64,000 nucleotides of DNA from SVQP01 sp045587385 (GCA_045587385.1 JAZNCE010000128.1:1-64000), one strand, 5' to 3'. Positions 51,526-62,406 are shown, counted from the stretch's first letter. Notes: generated from the letters alone by a model not told the origin. Translations and numbers: made by a program.

Positions 51526-52050
51526 TTACTTTTTCTTAACGGGCGAAATGACTACGCTGAGCAGCTTACCGTTGAGAACGGGCTTCTTATCGGTCGTACC
51601 CAGATCAGCACAGTCGGCAATAAACTTGTCGATCATGTCCTTACCCAGCTGCTGATGGCTCATCTCACGTCCGTGGAAGACTAAAACGACCTTGACCTTG
51701 TTGCCCTGCTCGAGGAACTTACGGCCTCTCTTCATCTTGGTCTCGTAGTCGTGGGTGTCAATGCGGCAGGAAAGCTGAATTTCCTTGGTTTCAATGACCT
51801 GCTGCTTTTTCTTTGCTTCCTTTTCGCGCTTATCCTTTTCAAAGCGATACTTACCGTAGTCCATGATCTTGCACACGGGAGGGGTTGCATCGGGAGACAT
51901 CATCACAAGATCCAGAGACTTGTCGTAAGCCATCTGAAGTGCCTGATCGGAGCTCATGATACCCAGCATTGCACCGTCCGTGCCGATGACGCGGATCTGC
52001 TCGCAGTTGATCTCTTCATTAATAAGCGTGTCTTTTTGATTGGTAGCGAT
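51526..52050 (-). CDS. infC: Translation initiation factor IF-3, starting at AUC
   Basis: IF-3 keeps ribosomal subunits apart and proofreads start codons. 174 residues: N-terminal domain (DTLINEEINCEQIRVIGTDG), linker with YRFEKDKREKEAKKKQ, C-terminal domain (KEIQLSCRIDTHDYETKMKR). No ATG, GTG or TTG fits the start of the conserved N-domain. An ATC at 52050-52048 lies 9 nt after GGAGG and gives IATNQKDTLINEEIN, the right length. Rare start codons (AUU, AUC) are a known feature of infC, used for self-regulation. It is the first gene of the operon. Confidence 0.93.
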   Translation of the reverse strand: MATNQKDTLINEEINCEQIRVIGTDGAMLGIMSSDQALQMAYDKSLDLVMMSPDATPPVCKIMDYGKYRFEKDKREKEAKKKQQVIETKEIQLSCRIDTHDYETKMKRGRKFLEQGNKVKVVLVFHGREMSHQQLGKDMIDKFIADCADLGTTDKKPVLNGKLLSVVISPVKKK

Positions 52051-52199
52051 AGGACTGCACCTCCGAAAAATAAAAATCGTACCGAAGCAATCTGCCCCCG
52101 TACGCCCACTGCACCGACTTTGCGGCACAAGAAAAGAGAATATCAACCGAGCGCGCTCATGGCGGCAGGGTGGAAACCGAGGGGTTTCGCTTCATTTAC
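52051..52199 (-). promoter_or_regulatory. infC leader, probable L20 leader-type attenuator
   Basis: About 150 nt lie between the probable transcription start and the infC start. It can form a GAAACC/GGUUUC hairpin at its 5' end and later a CGUAC/GUACG stem followed by AUUUUUAUUUUU, just before the ribosome-binding site, as in a leader terminator. The position and layout match the L20 leader of Firmicutes, in which L20 stabilises the terminator. The match is by context and hand-folding only. Confidence 0.6.
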
Positions 52200-52205
52200 C
52201 GTGCT

Positions 52206-52234
52206 ATTTTACCACACATGCTTTGGTTTGTCAA
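52206..52234 (-). promoter_or_regulatory. Sigma-A promoter of infC-rpmI-rplT
   Basis: On the minus strand TTGACA (52234-52229), exactly 17 bp, TAAAAT (52211-52206). It is the strongest consensus promoter in the window, divergent from the promoter at 52348. Confidence 0.9.
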
Positions 52235-52347
52235 TAGGTTTTGCAAAAATATTTTTCATTTTCCGCATCCTGCCTCGCCCTCCCATTTCAGCTGTTCAAG
52301 CCACCCCTTTCTTTTTGGCAAGTTTGACCAAAAATCACCGTTCCCCG

Positions 52348-52376
52348 TTGACGCAAACGCATTTTTATGATATACT
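52348..52376 (+). promoter_or_regulatory. Sigma-A-type promoter of the 52413 gene
   Basis: TTGACG (52348-52353), 17-bp spacer, TATACT (52371-52376), followed by AAAGGAG about 8 bp before the ATG. Confidence 0.8.
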
Positions 52377-52412
52377 ACAAACAGCTATACCCGATAAAGG
52401 AGCTCCCCCCCA

Positions 52413-55037
52413 ATGAAAAAACGTTTTGCGTTTGCAAAAATTCTCCCGCTTTTGCTGGCGGTCTTTATGATGGCAGCCTGCATGCCGCCCCTGATCCTGC
52501 CTGCTTATGCAGCAGACGTTTCCGTCATGAACGGAACGGGCGCACGCAACGCCATGCGCGTTGAGACCACGTTTGCTTACCGCGCCAAGGTCAACGCCGA
52601 GTTCACCGGCTTTTCCTTTGCCATGCCCACGTGGACAGAAACAAACGCAGCTTGCACGCTGGCACTGTTCAAATGGACCGGTGATCCCGAAAAATCCATG
52701 GAAGCCCAGCCCATCGCATCCGTACGCATCGATCCCATGAAAGACAACGCCACAAACAAGCTTACCTTCGCTGCACAACCCGCAGGTGAATACCTGTTTG
52801 CCGTGATCGAGCCCCGCGGCTCGGTTGGCGTCTGGACCTATACCGACGTCAAGGACGGCAAGGGCTTTACCTATATTGACGGCAGCGAGCTGCCGCACGA
52901 GCCCGAGCTCAAGATCGCCTTCGTGGGTTCTGTCGCAGATCCCTTCGGTAAATGCGATCCGATCAGCGCAGACATCGACGGCAAGCACACAGCCCCCAAG
53001 GAATACGTCATTCCCGAGGACAGTGCCATTTACACCCACGAGGTCATGCCCGACACCTGGGTATTTACCGACGGTCTGGGTCGCGTTTCGCTGACCAACG
53101 CCGAGGTCGGTGACCCGCGCGAGGACAAGACCGTATCCATCTTCTTCTGGACATGGCACCTTGGCAGACTCCGCGCCATCAACGTCAACGACACCGTAGA
53201 GCAATATCCCGAAGCAGCGCGTGATTACAACCATCCCGTATGGACGCCCGCAAACTTCCAGGGCTCTTGGAATGAATCCATCTACGGCTACTATGAAAGC
53301 ACCGATACCTGGGTCATCCGCCGCCAGGGTGAGCTGCTTGCCAACGCAGGCATTGACGCAGTACTGACCGATAACACCAACGGCACCGCTACGCACAAAT
53401 CCGGCTACAAGGCATTGTTCAAGACCTGGTCGGACGCGATGGACGACGGCGTGCTGACGCCCAAGGTATCCTTCATGCTGCCCTTCGCAGGCGGCGCGGA
53501 CACCAATACGCAGGTGCGCGATCTGTACCTCGATTTCTTCCGTGAGGGCGAATACCACAAGCTTTGGTTCTACTGGAACGGCAAGCCCGTGCTCATGGCG
53601 CGCCAGAACGCCATCAACACCGGTGACAACGCAGGCAAAGAGATCGTCAAGTTCTTTACCTGGCGCAGCGGTCAGCCCGGATATAAGATCGGCAAAACCG
53701 AAACCGGCAACTGGGGCTGGCTCTCCACCTACCCGCAGGCAGTCTATTACGCCTCCGCCAAGGACCGATCCAATAAAATTGCCGAGCAGGTCACCGTAGG
53801 CATCGCACAAAACCATAACTACGCGCTGGACATGATCTCGGCTATGAGCGGTAACAACGTCATGGGACGCTCCTATACGCACGACTACCCCGATCGCTAC
53901 GACAAGGAAGGCAAGGAAGCCTCCAAATGGGGCTACAACTTCGCAGAGCAGTGGGGTTACGCACTTGAAATAGACCCCAAGATGATCTTTATCACGGGCT
54001 GGAACGAATGGGCAATGGCACGCATCAACGGTTGGCCCGAGGGCTATGACTCCGCCGTTCCCAACGCATTCTGCGACCAGTTCAACGACGAATTCTCCCG
54101 TGACATCGAGCCCACCAAGGGCGACCTCAAGGACCACTACTATTACCAGATGGTCAATTTCATCCGTCAGTACAAGGGCGTGCGTCCCATTCCCGCCCCC
54201 AACGGCATGGCAACTATCGATATCACCAAGGATAACGCACAGTGGAGCTCGGTTGAGCCCTACTACGCAGCCTACGTCGGCAACACCGGCGACCGCAATG
54301 GCGAGGGCTGGGGCGAGCTGACTTATCATGAATACTCCGGCAGAAATGACATCATGGGCGCAAAGATCGCACGTGACGACGAATACTTATACTTCTACGT
54401 AGAGTGCGCAGAGGATATCACCCCCTACACCGATCCTCTTTGGATGGTACTGTATCTGGACACCGATCAGCAGAATCAAGGCTGGGAAACCTTTGATTAC
54501 GTACTAAACAAGACCTCTCCCTCCGCTACCAAGGCAGTGCTGGAAAAGTTCACGGGCAACGGCTACGAAACCGAGACCGTAGGCGAGGTGGACTACACCG
54601 TAAACGGCAACTACATGCAAGTCAAGGTGCCCAAGAGCATGCTTGCGCTGTCCGGTCACGACTTCACCGTCAACTTTGCATGGACCGACAACGTACATGA
54701 CGAGGCGGATCAGGGCGCAGCAGACGAGACCGATTACGTATACACCGCCTTTTCGGGTGACATTATGGACTTCTATATTTCGGGTGACGTTGCACCCTCG
54801 GGCAGATTCAAGTACAGCTACGTCTCGACCGCCGCAAATGCAACCGGTACAGAGCCCGAAGAGACCCAACCCGGCGAGGAAGTAACGTCCGACGCACAGC
54901 CCGAAACTGCTCCCGAATCCGAGCAGACCACCGAGCAGACCGAGCAAAAGAGCGGTTGCAAATCTGTTGCAGCTCCCTTCATCGTGCTGGCTCTGATGGC
55001 ATGCGCATCCGTCGCAATCACCAAAAAGAAGGACTGA
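52413..55037 (+). CDS. Secreted, membrane-anchored glycoside-hydrolase-like protein
   Basis: 874 residues. Signal peptide to about residue 34 (ILPLLLAVFMMAACMPPLIL, ending AYAAD); an N-terminal beta domain; a TIM-barrel-like section (about 225-590) with VSIFFWTWHLGRL, ANAGIDAVLTDNTNG, YFWNG-type WFYWNGKPVLMAR and IFITGWNEWAMARI, a pattern seen in GH71/GH99-like enzymes. A CBM9-like beta domain follows (about 600-800, GAKIARDDEYLYFYVECAED). The C-terminus has a Glu/Thr/Pro-rich spacer and SGCKS, a hydrophobic segment (APFIVLALMACASVAI) and TKKKD, so it is membrane-anchored. Substrate unknown; alpha-linked glucan or mannan is only a guess. Monocistronic, with a terminator after it. Confidence 0.75.
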   Translation: MKKRFAFAKILPLLLAVFMMAACMPPLILPAYAADVSVMNGTGARNAMRVETTFAYRAKVNAEFTGFSFAMPTWTETNAACTLALFKWTGDPEKSMEAQPIASVRIDPMKDNATNKLTFAAQPAGEYLFAVIEPRGSVGVWTYTDVKDGKGFTYIDGSELPHEPELKIAFVGSVADPFGKCDPISADIDGKHTAPKEYVIPEDSAIYTHEVMPDTWVFTDGLGRVSLTNAEVGDPREDKTVSIFFWTWHLGRLRAINVNDTVEQYPEAARDYNHPVWTPANFQGSWNESIYGYYESTDTWVIRRQGELLANAGIDAVLTDNTNGTATHKSGYKALFKTWSDAMDDGVLTPKVSFMLPFAGGADTNTQVRDLYLDFFREGEYHKLWFYWNGKPVLMARQNAINTGDNAGKEIVKFFTWRSGQPGYKIGKTETGNWGWLSTYPQAVYYASAKDRSNKIAEQVTVGIAQNHNYALDMISAMSGNNVMGRSYTHDYPDRYDKEGKEASKWGYNFAEQWGYALEIDPKMIFITGWNEWAMARINGWPEGYDSAVPNAFCDQFNDEFSRDIEPTKGDLKDHYYYQMVNFIRQYKGVRPIPAPNGMATIDITKDNAQWSSVEPYYAAYVGNTGDRNGEGWGELTYHEYSGRNDIMGAKIARDDEYLYFYVECAEDITPYTDPLWMVLYLDTDQQNQGWETFDYVLNKTSPSATKAVLEKFTGNGYETETVGEVDYTVNGNYMQVKVPKSMLALSGHDFTVNFAWTDNVHDEADQGAADETDYVYTAFSGDIMDFYISGDVAPSGRFKYSYVSTAANATGTEPEETQPGEEVTSDAQPETAPESEQTTEQTEQKSGCKSVAAPFIVLALMACASVAITKKKD

Positions 55038-55052
55038 TCTCCATTCCCTATA

Positions 55053-55080
55053 GGGGCTTGTCTTCGGGCAAGCCCCTTTT
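55053..55080 (+). terminator. Terminator of the 52413 gene
   Basis: Perfect stem GGGGCTTG/CAAGCCCC around TCTTCGGG, then TTTT, 16 bp after the stop. From here to 55225 I see no gene. Confidence 0.85.
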
Positions 55081-55225
55081 CTTGCGGGCAAAACCGAACA
55101 CCCGTTTGGTACGACATGCATGTCTATCGGGAAAATAGCCAAAATATTCTGCGAAAATATCGGCGATTTTCTCACCGGTAGTTGTTTTCACGAAATATCT
55201 CGTCAAAAATCGTCAACTTTGCCAA

Positions 55226-55254
55226 TTTACAAAACGCCCAGGATGCGGTATAAT
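55226..55254 (+). promoter_or_regulatory. Sigma-A promoter of a noncoding RNA
   Basis: TTTACA (55226-55231), exactly 17 bp, consensus TATAAT (55249-55254). No ORF with a ribosome-binding site follows before the terminator at 55408-55438. Confidence 0.85.
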
Positions 55255-55260
55255 AATCGT

Positions 55261-55438
55261 GCACGGCGGAAGCAGTCGTTCCGTCGGAAAAGTGCAGCTC
55301 AAGTCGGACTTTGCGGAACGTCAATCTCATGACGTAAAGCGTGCAAAGACGCCAAACGTTGCATCAGCTTCGTTCGCACCGAGGATATACGCGAGCGAAC
55401 ACGGAAGCGGGATCGGTTTATACCGATTCCGTTTTTTT
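55261..55438 (+). ncRNA. Structured noncoding RNA, about 178 nt, family unrecognised
   Basis: A discrete transcription unit between a consensus promoter and a Rho-independent terminator. By hand it folds into several helices: GCAC/GUGC closing an inner GGCGGAA/UUCCGUC stem (about 55262-55296), the perfect hairpin ACGUCA/UGACGU (about 55319-55336), GCGU/ACGC (about 55340-55353), GCUUC+GUUCGC paired with GCGAAC+GAAGC (about 55368-55409), and the terminator hairpin. Short candidate frames lack ribosome-binding sites. It has neither the tmRNA nor the SRP-RNA signature and its ends do not pair as in 6S RNA. It could be a known clostridial RNA class (Clostridiales-1 or raiA RNA) that I cannot recall in sequence detail. 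Confidence 0.6.
55408..55438 (+). terminator. Terminator of the noncoding RNA
   Basis: Stem CGGGATCGGT/ACCGATTCCG (one G-U pair) with a 4-nt loop, then seven T (55432-55438). Confidence 0.9.
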
Positions 55439-55521
55439 GTGCTTTTTTCGCGCGATTCCGCGCTTTTTTGGGGCTGTTTTTGAAAAAAACTATATAATAA
55501 TTGTAAATAAACCTTGAAAGG

Positions 55522-55552
55522 TATAGCATTTTTTTACCTCTTGTGCTATAAT
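55522..55552 (+). promoter_or_regulatory. lon promoter with overlapping inverted repeat
   Basis: An extended -10 element TGCTATAAT (TATAAT at 55547-55552) with no good -35. A perfect inverted repeat TATAGCA (55522-55528) and TGCTATA (55544-55550), arms 15 bp apart, overlaps the -10, as a repressor site would. It is neither a CIRCE element nor a CtsR box. Confidence 0.55.
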
Positions 55553-55634
55553 GCTAAGTTGATATAGTATTATCCCGCCCTCAGGGCGTCTTGTATATAT
55601 CGCAATACCCTACCCCGGAAAGGAAGTTTTACAC

Positions 55635-58078
<2,444 letters not shown>

Positions 58079-58079
<1 letters not shown>

Positions 58080-58693
58080 TGGCTTTTATGACACAGAACG
58101 CACAGCTGCAGATCAGCGCGGGACTTGCCAAGCAATTCCCCACCAATCCCATTCCGCAGGTTGCCTTTTCGGGTCGCTCCAACGTGGGCAAGAGCTCTTT
58201 GCTCAACACCCTGCTTGGCAGAAAATCGCTTGCGCGCGTTTCCTCCGCACCCGGTAAGACCATCACGGTCAACTTCTACAACGTAGATAAAAAGTTGTTT
58301 CTTGTCGACCTGCCCGGCTACGGCTTTGCAGCCCGCAACCCTGCAGATAAAGAAAAATGGAGCTTGCTGACTGACGGCTACTTTACCAACAATCCCAACG
58401 TGGATCTTTTGTGCCTTGTACTGCAGTTGGTCGATTCCCGCGTAGGGCTGACGCGCGATGACGAAATGATGGTGGATTTTCTCAACCAGAGCGGTATCCC
58501 CTACGCCGTCATTGCCACCAAGGTGGATAAGCTCAACAAGACCGAACGCGAAAAGAATCTGGCAGCCATTGCAAGCCATCCGCTGATCAAGCTCGGCACG
58601 CCCGTGATCCCCTTCTCCTCGCTCAAGGGCGAGGGCAAAAACGAGGTCTGGAAGGTGATCTGCACACACGCAGACCTGCCCACGCCCAACTGA
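58079..58693 (+). CDS. engB: Ribosome biogenesis GTPase EngB (YsxC/YihA)
   Basis: EngB assists late assembly of the 50S subunit. 204 residues with G1 GRSNVGKSSLLNTLLG, G3 DLPGYGFA, G4 TKVDKL and G5 PFSSLKGEG. It is translationally coupled to lon (TAATG). The last codons plus the stop form one arm of the first hairpin of the repeat cluster that follows. Confidence 0.97.
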
Positions 58694-58831
58694 CGTTGGG
58701 GTGAAATATTTCGCTGCGCGAAATGTGAAATGTTTGCCTTTGGCAAACGTGAAATCCGCACTGCGTGCGGGTGAAATATTGCGCCCCCGGCGCAATGTTG
58801 TGGAAGAAATTTGCCTTGGAGCAAATTTCAT
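58685..58831. repeat. Cluster of six short hairpins separated by GTGAAAT linkers
   Basis: Six perfect hairpins in a row: CCCAAC/GTTGGG, TTTCGC/GCGAAA, TTTGCC/GGCAAA, CCGCAC/GTGCGG, TTGCGCC/GGCGCAA and AAATTTGC/GCAAATTT. Four have 3-nt loops, the first a 4-nt and the last a 6-nt loop. Linkers are GTGAAATA, TGTGAAATG, CGTGAAAT and GTGAAATA, except the last. The first spans the engB stop. There is no U-tract, so it is not a simple terminator. Confidence 0.8.
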
Positions 58832-58865
58832 TTGATTGAATTTTTCGTTATTTCGAGGTATTACC

Positions 58866-60185
58866 ATGCTTCTCTATCCCCATTTTGATATCAACGATCA
58901 AGGACACCTGACCGTGGGCGGTCTTGACACCGTCGCGCTTGCAAAGCAGTACGGCACGCCCGTCAATCTGCTTGACGAGAACGTCGTGCGCGCGCAGATG
59001 CGCCTGTATTTGCGTTGCGCAAAGCAATACTTTGGCGAGAGCGCGCTGCCGCTGTTTGCATCCAAGGCACTTTGCTGTGCGGAAATTTACCGCATTGCAG
59101 CCGAGGAGGGCATGGGTATTGACTGCGTTTCCCCCGGTGAACTTTATATTGCGGATCGCGTGGGCTTCCCCGCCTCCCGCATTTATTTCCACGGCAACAA
59201 CAAGACCGATGCGGATATTGCGCAGGCGCTTGATATGGGCGTGGGCACTTTCGTGGTGGACAACGTCGAGGAGCTGGAGGCTTTGAACGCGCAATCTCTT
59301 GCGCGCGGCATGCGTGCGCGCATCCTTTTGCGCATCACGCCGGGTATCGATCCCCACACGCACAAGGCAATCTCCACGGGCGGCGTGGACTCCAAGTTCG
59401 GCTCTCCCATCATGACGGGACAAGCCGAGGCGATCGTTTTGCGTGCGCTTGCCTGCGAAGGCATTGACCTGCAGGGATTTCATTGCCACATCGGCTCGCA
59501 GATCTTTGATGCAGAGCCCTTTATCGAGGCTGCACAGATCATGGTTGCTTTCATGGCGGACATGACGCACAAGCACGATATCCACCTGCATGAGCTCAAT
59601 CTCGGCGGCGGACTTGGCGTGCGCTACACCGCAGAGCAGCCCACGCTTGACGTGGAGGGCACGATCAGAACCATTGCAGAGAGTGTCAAGGTGCTTTGCG
59701 CGCAGAACGGCATTGAAATGCCCCGCGTGATCCTTGAGCCCGGCAGAAGCATCGTGGCTGCCGCAGGTGCTACGCTCTATACCGTGGGCTCTGTCAAAAA
59801 GATCCCCGGCTTTAAGAATTACGTATCGGTGGACGGCGGCATGCCCGACAACCCCAGATATGCACTGTATGGGTCCCCCTACACCGCGCTGATCGCAAAC
59901 AAGGCAGACAGATGCGCAGATCTGTGCGCGACCGTCGCCGGCAGATGCTGCGAATCGGGTGATCTGCTTGGCGAAAACATGATGCTGCAGACGCCTGTAC
60001 GCGGTGACATTCTCGCCATGCTGGTCACGGGTGCATATCAGCACTCCATGGCGTCCAACTACAACAAGATCCCCCGTCCTGCGCTGGTTATGATCAAGGA
60101 CGGTGTCTCGCGCGTGGTCGTGCGCCGCGAAACGTTTGAGGATCTGCTGGCTTATGACGTGACCGATCCTGTTTATTCGAGGTGA
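58866..60185 (+). CDS. lysA: Diaminopimelate decarboxylase
   Basis: LysA converts meso-diaminopimelate to lysine with PLP. 439 residues with the PLP lysine in PLFASKALCCAEIYR near residue 60, GIDCVSPGEL, FHCHIGSQIF, ELNLGGGLGVRY, EPGRSIVAAAG and GRCCESGDLL. The ATG at 58866 follows GAGGT; the frame from 58836 is less likely. It is followed after 4 bp by the peptidase gene. Confidence 0.96.
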   Translation: MLLYPHFDINDQGHLTVGGLDTVALAKQYGTPVNLLDENVVRAQMRLYLRCAKQYFGESALPLFASKALCCAEIYRIAAEEGMGIDCVSPGELYIADRVGFPASRIYFHGNNKTDADIAQALDMGVGTFVVDNVEELEALNAQSLARGMRARILLRITPGIDPHTHKAISTGGVDSKFGSPIMTGQAEAIVLRALACEGIDLQGFHCHIGSQIFDAEPFIEAAQIMVAFMADMTHKHDIHLHELNLGGGLGVRYTAEQPTLDVEGTIRTIAESVKVLCAQNGIEMPRVILEPGRSIVAAAGATLYTVGSVKKIPGFKNYVSVDGGMPDNPRYALYGSPYTALIANKADRCADLCATVAGRCCESGDLLGENMMLQTPVRGDILAMLVTGAYQHSMASNYNKIPRPALVMIKDGVSRVVVRRETFEDLLAYDVTDPVYSR

Positions 60186-60189
60186 TAGT

Positions 60190-60921
60190 ATGCTGCTCAA
60201 TTTATTACAATCGGGACTGAGTGCAGGCTTTGACAGCATGGATTTCAAGCTGTCATTGGTCTATATTCTGCTTTCTTTACCCATTATCATGTTCGCGCTG
60301 TCCGCGCATGAGACCGCACACGGTCTTGTGGCGTATTGGATGGGCGACCCCACCGCTAAAAATCTCGGCAGATTGACGCTCAACCCCTTAAAGCACTTAA
60401 ACCCTATCGGCTTTCTTTCCATGCTGATCGTGGGCTTTGGTTGGGCAAATCCCGTACCCATCAACACGCGCAACTTCAAAAATCCGCGCGTTGGCATGGC
60501 GATCTCGGGTATTGCGGGTCCTGTCTCCAATTTTTTGATTGCATCCGTCAGCCTGTTGCTCAGCATGCTTTTGCAGTTTATCCTGATTTTATCAGGCGTG
60601 CAGCAGCCGCACATTCTCATCGAGGTACTGGACATGTTCTTATTCATGAGCACCTACCTCAACCTTGCGCTGGCTGTGTTCAATCTCATCCCCGTCCCTC
60701 CCTTTGACGGCTCTCGCTTTGCCTACGTGCTTCTGCCTACCAAGTGGTATTTCAAGGTCATGGAATACGAAAGAATCACGGGCATTGTGCTGATCGTCAT
60801 TCTTGTGCTGCTCTCCCGCATTGGTATCTCTCCCGTCAGCATCGTCGTCGAATTCTTGATGAATCTGATGGGAACACTCTTCGCGCTCCCCTTGAACCTC
60901 ATTTTAAACGCGATTATTTAA
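60190..60921 (+). CDS. Site-2 protease-like M50 membrane metallopeptidase
   Basis: 243 residues, about six membrane segments. The zinc-binding HETAHG motif (LSAHETAHGLVAYWMG) lies near residue 40, and the third ligand is in FNLIPVPPFDGSRFAYVLLP near 170. This small M50 type (YwhC/rhomboid-neighbour class) is common next to scpA in Clostridia; its substrate is unknown. A GGTG-containing site precedes the ATG, and scpA follows after 12 bp. Confidence 0.9.
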   Translation: MLLNLLQSGLSAGFDSMDFKLSLVYILLSLPIIMFALSAHETAHGLVAYWMGDPTAKNLGRLTLNPLKHLNPIGFLSMLIVGFGWANPVPINTRNFKNPRVGMAISGIAGPVSNFLIASVSLLLSMLLQFILILSGVQQPHILIEVLDMFLFMSTYLNLALAVFNLIPVPPFDGSRFAYVLLPTKWYFKVMEYERITGIVLIVILVLLSRIGISPVSIVVEFLMNLMGTLFALPLNLILNAII

Positions 60922-60933
60922 CGGCGGTATATT

Positions 60934-61728
60934 ATGGCTGAATTAAAGTATAAAATTGAATCCTTCGACTTTGACGGTCCTTTGGATCTCTTGCTGACCC
61001 TGATACAGAAAAACAAGGTCAGCATCGAGGATATTCCCATCGCGCTGATCTGCGACCAGTATCTTGCGTACATTTCGCAGGCGCAGAAGCTGGATCTGGA
61101 GGTCGCATCCGAATTTTTGGTCATGGCAAGCGAGCTGATTCTGATCAAGACCAAGATGCTGCTCCCTCGTGACGAAAAATCCGAGGAAAAGGATCCCCGT
61201 GCCGAGCTGGCTGACGCGCTGCTCAAATACCAGCAAGCCAAAGAGGGCGCGGCAAAGCTCAAGGTGAGATATGAAAAATACGTGGGACGTATGGTCAAGG
61301 ATACCGACGAAATTTCGATCGACAAGACCTTTGTGGACGACCAGCAGGTCACCTCTCTTTGCGCTGCGGTGCGCCGCATCATTGCCTACAACGAGGCAAA
61401 CGACGGCAAGGAAAAGGTAGTCTTCTCCCCCATGATCTCCAAGCCCATCGTGCCCGTTGAGGCAAAAATCGTGGGCATTTTACACCGCATGAAAAAGAAG
61501 GAATGGACGCAAATGGAGGAGCTGCTCTCCGACTCGGTTTCTCACGCCGACATGATTGCCATTTTCTTGGGCGTGCTGGAGCTTCTCAAGGTGCGCGACA
61601 TTCTGCTTGACGACGAGGACGCCAACGAGCACTCGCTCTATACCTCGGGCGCAAAGCTGCGCATCAATCCCATTCCCGCAGATCAAAGACACCCCCAAAA
61701 ACAAGACAGTGAGGTAGCAGAAGTATGA
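60934..61728 (+). CDS. scpA: Segregation and condensation protein A
   Basis: ScpA is the kleisin bridging the SMC heads. 264 residues with the N-terminal FDFDGPLDLLLTLIQKNKVS, helical LDLEVASEFLVMASELILIK and a C-terminal winged-helix part. It overlaps scpB by 4 bp. The smc partner lies at 39-43 kb. Confidence 0.97.
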   Translation: MAELKYKIESFDFDGPLDLLLTLIQKNKVSIEDIPIALICDQYLAYISQAQKLDLEVASEFLVMASELILIKTKMLLPRDEKSEEKDPRAELADALLKYQQAKEGAAKLKVRYEKYVGRMVKDTDEISIDKTFVDDQQVTSLCAAVRRIIAYNEANDGKEKVVFSPMISKPIVPVEAKIVGILHRMKKKEWTQMEELLSDSVSHADMIAIFLGVLELLKVRDILLDDEDANEHSLYTSGAKLRINPIPADQRHPQKQDSEVAEV

Positions 61729-62372
61729 CAGAACAGCAAATGCCCACCATTTCCGATATCGGTGAAGCCATTGAAGCGATTCTTTTCGCTGCGGGCTATC
61801 CCGTCAAATACGAAAAGCTTGCAGAGGTGCTCGGGCTTTCCGCGTCCGACGTCCGCCTGTTTTGCGAGCACATGGCAGAGGAATACCCAAAAGCCGGCAG
61901 AGGCATTCTGATGCTTTGCCTGCCCGAGACCTGCCAGCTGACCACCAAGGAGCAATACATGCCCTATATCCGCGAAGCCCTTGGCATCAAGAGAGGCGGT
62001 AACCTCTCGGCTTCCTCGCTGGAGGTGCTTGCCATCGTGGCTTACAACCAGCCCGTCACCCGCGCTTACGTGGATGCGGTGCGCGGTGTGGACTCTTCTT
62101 ATGCCGTCGGCTCTCTGCTGGACAAGAACTTGATCGAGGCTTGCGGCAGAATGGACGCTCCCGGCCGCCCCATGCTGTACGTCACCACCGATAAATTTTT
62201 GCGCGTATTCGGTCTGAACTCGCTTTCCGAGCTGCCCGAAACCGAGGCACTCAGCATTGCTGCTGCACAAGCCGAGCAGGTGGAAATGGAGATCGAAGCC
62301 CCTGCCGAGGAGGCTGTGCCCGAGGGCGAATACACCGAGGTCGCAGAGGACGACGAGCGCGCGGAGATCTGA
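61725..62372 (+). CDS. scpB: Segregation and condensation protein B
   Basis: ScpB dimers bind ScpA. 215 residues, two winged helices: ISDIGEAIEAILFAAGYPVK and the conserved LSASSLEVLAIVAYNQPVTR with YAVGSLLDKNLIEACGRMDA. The C-terminal tail is acidic. The gene is co-transcribed with scpA. Confidence 0.97.
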   Translation: MTEQQMPTISDIGEAIEAILFAAGYPVKYEKLAEVLGLSASDVRLFCEHMAEEYPKAGRGILMLCLPETCQLTTKEQYMPYIREALGIKRGGNLSASSLEVLAIVAYNQPVTRAYVDAVRGVDSSYAVGSLLDKNLIEACGRMDAPGRPMLYVTTDKFLRVFGLNSLSELPETEALSIAAAQAEQVEMEIEAPAEEAVPEGEYTEVAEDDERAEI

Positions 62373-62406
62373 TCATCCAACGCAAATTCACGGAAAGGAG
62401 GCTGCC

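Noticed and set aside
52365..54329. Minus-strand open frame of 654 codons
   Set aside because: It is the shadow of the secreted hydrolase-like gene, which has a promoter, ribosome-binding site, signal peptide and domain motifs on the plus strand.
55261..55438. tmRNA, 6S RNA or SRP RNA
   Set aside because: There is no tag-peptide frame or tRNA-like end for tmRNA, no pairing of 5' and 3' ends as in 6S RNA, and no SRP apical loop sequence.
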